Shown: in pieces, positions 59,618-64,000 of the stretch
Layout of the letters: the number at the start of each line of letters is the position of its first letter
Numbering within the stretch: the first letter of the stretch is position 1
Origin: Micromonospora inositola
GTDB taxonomy: Bacteria; Actinomycetota; Actinomycetes; Mycobacteriales; Micromonosporaceae
Length of the DNA: 64,000 nt
Assembly (NCBI RefSeq): GCF_900090285.1
Contig: NZ_LT607754.1
Coordinates: 4,738,001 to 4,802,000 of the forward strand
Direction: 5' to 3'
Made by a program: the position numbers and the translations under genes
The notes under the pieces: generated by a model
The model's database searches: none
Told to the model about the DNA's origin: nothing
The model's input: only the letters and a program-made list of their open reading frames with translations

Positions 59618-60892
59618 CTATTTCGCCGTTGCCGCCGTAGGGAAGGCGCGCAGCCGGCTCACGGGTGATGCGACGAGCACGATCACCACGGCGGCCGAGG
59701 CGATGGCCGCGACGGCCAGCGCTGCTTTGGCGCCGATCGCTCCGGTGAGTAGACCTGCGGTGAGTCCGCCGAGCGCGCCGCCGCCGAAGAGCAGGGTGCG
59801 GAAGACGGCGGTCATCCGGCCCATCATCGATTGCGGGGTGACCGCCTGGCGGAGGCTGACGATGATGACGCCGGCTACGCCGAGCCCGAGGTACGTGGTG
59901 AAGAACGACAGGGCGCACAGCCCGACAACCAGCGGTCGTGGACCGGCTGCCACGACGATCAGCGTCGGGCCGAGCAGCAGGGCTGACTGGGCGACGAGGT
60001 AGACCCGCCCGATGGGGAACCGTTGGATCACCTTATGCGAGATGACCGCGCCGAAGAGCCCACCGACCGATGCCGTTGCGAAGACGCCACCAAGGATGGT
60101 CGAGCTCAGGTGCAGATCACGGGTGCCGTAGAGGAGGAACATCGTCCACACGGTGATCATCGAGAAGTTGCAGCAGAAGCCGATTCCCGCAAGCCAGCGC
60201 AGGATGGGGCTGTCGATCACCCACCGTAGGCCGTCGCGCAACTCGATCCTCAGGTGGCGGCGTTCGGCGGCCGGCGGTTGGGGTTCTCGGGTGCGTATCA
60301 GCAGAAGCGACACCAGCGAGACCAGATACGAGGCAGCGTTCACGACAAGGGCGACCGGCGCGGTCACCGCGCTGATCAGGGCCCCGGCGAGGCCTGGTCC
60401 GGCGATGTCGGCGGCCGACGAGCTGATGCCCATCTTGGCGCTGGCCTCGACGTAGTGCCTGGGGTCACGAACAAGCGTGGGCACATACGACATCCAGCTC
60501 ACGTCGAACAGCACCGAGGCGACACCGACAGCGCACGCGATGATCATCAGCGGAGTCATGCTCAGCGCGCCTGTCCAGTACAGCGCGGGCACCAGGGCCA
60601 GCAGCAGCATCCGGGCCAGGTTGGCGGCGAGCATGATCGGTCTGCGCCGGGCGCGGTCGACCCATACCCCGAACAGCACGGCGAGCCCGAGGTACGGGAC
60701 GAGCTGCAGGAAGCGCAGGAGGCCGACCTGTTCGTCGGTGGCGCCGAAGGCGTTGATCGCGGTCAGTGGTATGGCGAGGGTGGTGACCTGCGTGCCGAGC
60801 AGGGAGACGGTCTCGCCGAGCCAGAACTTGAGGAAGTCCCGGTTGTGCCGCAGGCTTGCCGGTGGGCCGACCGTCGATGCCTGGTCTGTCAT
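59618..60892 (-). CDS. MFS transporter (MDR type)
   Basis: 424 aa from ATG 60892 (a GTG at 60907 is possible). Twelve helices. The N-terminus (LRHNRDFLKFWLGETVSLLGTQVTTLAIPLTAI) and the WVDRARRRPIMLAANLARM loop are typical of the enterobactin-exporter-like MFS group in actinomycetes. The gene is transcribed after the class V aminotransferase (22 bp apart), so the two should work together, the transporter probably moving the product or substrate of the enzyme across the membrane. Confidence 0.87.
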   Translation of the reverse strand: MTDQASTVGPPASLRHNRDFLKFWLGETVSLLGTQVTTLAIPLTAINAFGATDEQVGLLRFLQLVPYLGLAVLFGVWVDRARRRPIMLAANLARMLLLALVPALYWTGALSMTPLMIIACAVGVASVLFDVSWMSYVPTLVRDPRHYVEASAKMGISSSAADIAGPGLAGALISAVTAPVALVVNAASYLVSLVSLLLIRTREPQPPAAERRHLRIELRDGLRWVIDSPILRWLAGIGFCCNFSMITVWTMFLLYGTRDLHLSSTILGGVFATASVGGLFGAVISHKVIQRFPIGRVYLVAQSALLLGPTLIVVAAGPRPLVVGLCALSFFTTYLGLGVAGVIIVSLRQAVTPQSMMGRMTAVFRTLLFGGGALGGLTAGLLTGAIGAKAALAVAAIASAAVVIVLVASPVSRLRAFPTAATAK

Positions 60893-60914
60893 GTCCAGGG
60901 TCTGCACGACCTTG

Positions 60915-62162
60915 CTACCTTTCGTTGGTGCGCCGGCTGGCGGTGAGGTGGGCGACGGCGTCGGCGACGGCATCGACCTCGTCCTCGGTGTTGTAGTAGT
61001 GCGGCGAGAGCCGCAGCGCCCAGGCGACGTCCTTGTCGGCGAAGTCGTACTGGGCGAAGTGCTGGTAACTGAGTGCCGAGTTGATCCGGTGTGAATCCAG
61101 GGCCTGCTTGAACGGCACCGGTTCCCAGCTGGCGACGTCGAAGGTGACCAGCGCGGCGGGGTTCGGGCCGCGGTCGAGCACGCGTACGCCGGGAATCTGC
61201 GTGAGCTTGTCGCGTAGCCGGGCGGCCAGGGCGGGAGTCCGCCGGGAGATCGGCCCGATGCCCACGCGTAGTGCGTAGCGGGTGGCGGCGGCGCTGCCGA
61301 TGACGGCTGCGTAGGGGAATTCCCAGTCCTCGAACCGCGCCGCGGTGTCGACCGGGCGATAGGTGTCGGGACCGGTCCAGCGCGCGCCGTACATGTCGAT
61401 GAACAACGGCTCGAAGCCGTCGCGCAGGATCCGGTCGGCGACGTAGAGGAAGCCGGTGCCGCGTGGTCCACGCAGGAACTTGCGGCAGGTGGCGGTCAGG
61501 AAGTCGCAGCCGATCTCGTCGACGTCGATCGGGTACTGGCCGACCGACTGGCAGGCATCGACCAGATACACCAGGTCCAGGTCCCGGCAGTGACGGCCGA
61601 TCTCCGCGATGGGCTGGACCAGCCCGGAGTTGGTGGGGATGTGGGTTACCGCGACCAAGCGCGGACGCCGTGTTCGCATGAGCTGCGCCATCGCGTCGAC
61701 GTCAACGCCGCTGCCGTCATGGTGGTCGGGTGCGTGCACGATCTCGATGCCGAACCGCTTGCGTAGCGACAGGAAGGCGATCTGGTTGGAGATGAAGTCG
61801 TTGCGGGTGGTGAGGATGACGTCACCGGGCTGGAACGGGATGGACGACAGCGCCCGGGTGTAGGCATCGGTGGCGCTGGCCGCGAAGGCGATCTCGCTTG
61901 GCTGGCTACCGATCAGCTCCGCGGTGGCGGCGTAGAAATCGCTGACCTCGGCGGCGCGGACGTCGGCGGCCTCGTAGCCGCCGATGCGCGCCTCCAGGTC
62001 GAGGTGCTCGACCATCGCCTGGTGTACCGGCCGGGCGAGCAGGCCGCAGCCGGCGTTGTTGAAATGGATTACCGACTCGGAGCCGGGGGTGTCGGCCCGT
62101 AGGGCGGTGAGGTCGAGGAGCGTTTCTCCAGAAGCGGTGATAGCGCTATCATGTTCTCTCAT
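60915..62162 (-). CDS. PLP-dependent aminotransferase class V family enzyme
   Basis: 415 aa from ATG 62162, the only good start. HFNNAGCGLLARPVHQAM is the family N-terminus; ATDAYTRALSSIPF, LVAVTHIPTNSGLVQPIAEIG, YLVDACQSVGQ and the PLP lysine in TATCRKFLRGPRGTGFLYV are all present. The group includes cysteine desulfurases, isopenicillin-N-epimerase-like enzymes and ergothioneine EgtE; isopenicillin-N-epimerase-like fits best. Its start codon overlaps that of the divergent MocR regulator (CATG). Confidence 0.88.
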   Translation of the reverse strand: MREHDSAITASGETLLDLTALRADTPGSESVIHFNNAGCGLLARPVHQAMVEHLDLEARIGGYEAADVRAAEVSDFYAATAELIGSQPSEIAFAASATDAYTRALSSIPFQPGDVILTTRNDFISNQIAFLSLRKRFGIEIVHAPDHHDGSGVDVDAMAQLMRTRRPRLVAVTHIPTNSGLVQPIAEIGRHCRDLDLVYLVDACQSVGQYPIDVDEIGCDFLTATCRKFLRGPRGTGFLYVADRILRDGFEPLFIDMYGARWTGPDTYRPVDTAARFEDWEFPYAAVIGSAAATRYALRVGIGPISRRTPALAARLRDKLTQIPGVRVLDRGPNPAALVTFDVASWEPVPFKQALDSHRINSALSYQHFAQYDFADKDVAWALRLSPHYYNTEDEVDAVADAVAHLTASRRTNER

Positions 62163-62180
62163 GGTCGAGAGTAGCACTAT
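62138..62180. promoter_or_regulatory. MocR operator: palindrome and half-site over start codons
   Basis: A perfect 14-bp palindrome TGATAGCGCTATCA (62138-62151) and a related TAGCACTAT (62172-62180) lie 31 bp apart, three helical turns. Both flank the overlapping starts of the two divergent genes. MocR proteins usually bind direct repeats near their own gene. Confidence 0.65.
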
Positions 62181-63582
62181 TGACGTCCTGGTCTCCACGA
62201 TGCGGGCGGAGATCGCCCGCCTGGCACCCGGTGACCGGCTGCCCAGCAATCGTGACCTGGTGCGTAGTCACAGCGTGAGCCCAGTGACGGTGGCGCGGGC
62301 AGTTGCGGCGCTGGCCGCCGAAGGCACAGTGGTGACCAGGCCCGGAAGCGGGACCTTCGTGGCGGCCCGCCGGTCGCGCCCGCCCCATGGCGCGGTTGAT
62401 ACGTCGTGGCAGACGGTCGCGCTCGGCGACCGCAGCGTCGACGCCCGCACCGTCACCGACCTGCTCAGCCCGCCAGCGGCGAACACGATCACCCTGGCGG
62501 GCGGCTACCTGCACCGCTCCCTGCAGCCGACCAAAGCCCTGGGCGGGGCGCTGAGCCGGGCAGCCCGGCGACCCGACGCCTGGGACCGTGCACCAACCGC
62601 CGGATTGGAAACACTGCGTTCGCTGTTCGCCCGGCTCGTCGACGCCGACGTCGACGCCGACGACGTGCTGATCACCAGCGGCGGACAAGACGCCCTTTCC
62701 ATGGCGTTTCGATCCATCGCCGCGCCCGGCAGCCCGATCCTGGTCGAGTCGCCCACCTACCAAGGCGCCCTGGCCGCCGCGCGTGCCGCCGGACTACGCC
62801 CCATTCCCGTCCCGATCGACGCCGATGGCATCCGCCCCGACCTGCTCGCAGACGCGTTCGCGACGACCGGCGCCCGGCTGCTCTACTGCCAACCGACCTT
62901 CCACAACCCAACCGGCGCGGTTCTGCCACCCGAGCGCCGCCGCCAGGTCCTCGACATCGCCCGCGCCGTCGGGGCGTTCATTCTCGAAGACGACTTCGCG
63001 CGACTGCTCGGCCACGGCGGACCGATGCCCCGCCCCCTGCTAGCCGACGACAACGACGGCACAGTGGTCTACCTGACCTCCCTGACCAAGCCCGCGTCAC
63101 CGAGCCTGCGCATCGGCGCACTGATAGCCCGCGGCCCCGTGGCCCACCGGCTGCGCGCGACCAGGCTCGTCGACGACTTCTTCCTCGCCCGACCGCTGCA
63201 GGAAGCCGCCGTCGAACTGATCAGCACACCGTCATGGGATCGGCACCTGCGCGGGCTGGCCACCGCGCTGCGCGAACGCTGCGCGGCCCTCGCCACCGCA
63301 CTCGCCACGGAGATTCCGGAATGGACGCTCTCCAGCGTCCCCCAGGGCGGCCTGCATCTGTGGGTACGCGTACCGGGACCCCTCCAGTCGGCTACCGCGA
63401 TCGCCGATGCTGCCCACGCCCGAGACGTCGCGGTCAGCGTCGGCAGCGGCTACTTTGCCGCCGAACCCACAGGGGCGTATCTACGTCTCGGCTTCGCGGC
63501 TACGGCCGACCTGGCGCAGCTATCCGAAGGCGTGCACCGACTGAGCAAGGCGACAAGACACATGCATAGTGCCGATTCGTAA
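62161..63582 (+). CDS. MocR family (GntR + aminotransferase fold) regulator
   Basis: 473 aa from ATG 62161. N-terminal GntR winged helix (STIDVLVSTMRAEIARLAPGDRLPSNRDLVRSHSVSPVTVARAVAALAAEGTVVTRPGSGTFVA, residues 4-70). It is joined by a linker to a fold type I aminotransferase domain (TITLAGGYLHRSLQPT; LLYCQPTFHNPTGAVLPPERR) with the PLP lysine in SLTKPASPSLRIG. MocR proteins sense PLP, gamma-aminobutyrate or related amines and activate neighbouring operons. Target: the divergent aminotransferase-MFS pair. Confidence 0.92.
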   Translation: MVESSTIDVLVSTMRAEIARLAPGDRLPSNRDLVRSHSVSPVTVARAVAALAAEGTVVTRPGSGTFVAARRSRPPHGAVDTSWQTVALGDRSVDARTVTDLLSPPAANTITLAGGYLHRSLQPTKALGGALSRAARRPDAWDRAPTAGLETLRSLFARLVDADVDADDVLITSGGQDALSMAFRSIAAPGSPILVESPTYQGALAAARAAGLRPIPVPIDADGIRPDLLADAFATTGARLLYCQPTFHNPTGAVLPPERRRQVLDIARAVGAFILEDDFARLLGHGGPMPRPLLADDNDGTVVYLTSLTKPASPSLRIGALIARGPVAHRLRATRLVDDFFLARPLQEAAVELISTPSWDRHLRGLATALRERCAALATALATEIPEWTLSSVPQGGLHLWVRVPGPLQSATAIADAAHARDVAVSVGSGYFAAEPTGAYLRLGFAATADLAQLSEGVHRLSKATRHMHSADS

Positions 63583-63830
63583 AGTGCCCGTCGCTCGCCA
63601 GCACATCATGCTCCAACCCTGGGCCGGTGCCCTCTCCCGCAACCGGCCGGAAATCTGCTCCCACCAATCTGGGACGCTCAGTGGTGGCCCAACGTAACGA
63701 TCCGCCTGTTCGGCTCCGCTTGGCGGGGCCAGGCGGTCGTTGCTAGGCACCCGGGCGTAGAGTTCCGGCGGTCGATCGGTTCTTGGTTCGCCGGACTTGC
63801 TCCGGCCACCCGCACAAATATGTCCGATTG

Positions 63831-64000
63831 TTCCTGTATGAGGCCGAGGGCAAGTCCGCCAAGAACCGTATGCATATCGATATCCGGGTGCCGGTCCAGG
63901 CCCCTGGGACATGGCCGAGCGCGCCCGACTGATCCGGCAGAAGGTGCCCGAGCTGGTTGCCGCCGACGCGACGGTGGTCCGCGAGGAGTGGTACGGCGAC
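63831..64000 (+). pseudogene. VOC gene C-terminal fragment, frameshifted, runs off window
   Basis: LYEAEGKSAKNRMHIDIRVP in one frame, then, after a shift near 63890, GPWDMAERARLIRQKVPELV ... VVREEWYGD in the next, to the window edge. This is the second half of a short glyoxalase-like domain. No start precedes it. It may belong with the N-terminal fragment at 59333, though the two overlap in the middle of the domain. Confidence 0.55.

Overview
The window is about 70% GC by eye, with strong third-position GC bias, GTG and TTG starts and many coupled ATGA overlaps. Together with its gene families (LacI-controlled sugar ABC operons, PadR, F420-type Ddn reductase, LytR-CpsA-Psr, MocR) it looks like an actinomycete, most likely from the Micromonosporaceae. 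That placement is by inference only; there is no rRNA or complete tRNA to anchor it.

1-10.7 kb is a carbohydrate utilisation locus: a GH35 beta-galactosidase (cut by the window edge) divergent from a LacI regulator, then a second LacI regulator coupled to a sugar-binding lipoprotein, two ABC permeases and a secreted glycoamylase-like enzyme, facing a GH39 enzyme. Four related 12-bp palindromes sit in front of these units and suggest one local regulon. No ABC ATPase is encoded here, so a shared MsiK-type ATPase is presumably used. 10.8-24.6 kb is ordinary chromosome: an M23 endopeptidase, a cell-surface protein, a PadR-ABC-FtsX-type permease operon, a fatty-acyl-CoA synthetase, an erythromycin-esterase-like protein, and small SnoaL, GNAT, Ddn, SDR and glyoxalase genes.

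24.6-59.3 kb is different in kind. Genes are mostly single, small and in either orientation. Many are frameshifted or truncated, and most neighbouring genes are separated by copies of a short repeat that always lies on the same strand. Two box types recur: one around CATCCGGATCTGCCGC and one around TGCCGATGAGCG. Several are paired 58-59 bp apart as an imperfect inverted repeat with AAC-like left and GTT-like right ends. The layout is that of a cassette array and recalls integron attC arrays, although the boxes do not fit the attC consensus well and no integrase is visible. This is the main novelty candidate. Inside the stretch are a MerR-methyltransferase fusion, a LysR / cysteine-dioxygenase-like / PNPOx-like / glyoxalase cluster, an ECF sigma operon, a duplicated gene pair with one dead copy, and an intact IS5-type element inserted in a decayed TraB-like gene.

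54.8-64 kb carries a ScyD/E-like secreted protein, an APH-type kinase, IS701 and IS21 debris fused to an MFS fragment, and a MocR regulator whose start codon overlaps that of a divergent class V aminotransferase-MFS exporter pair. Glyoxalase-family gene fragments flank that last block.
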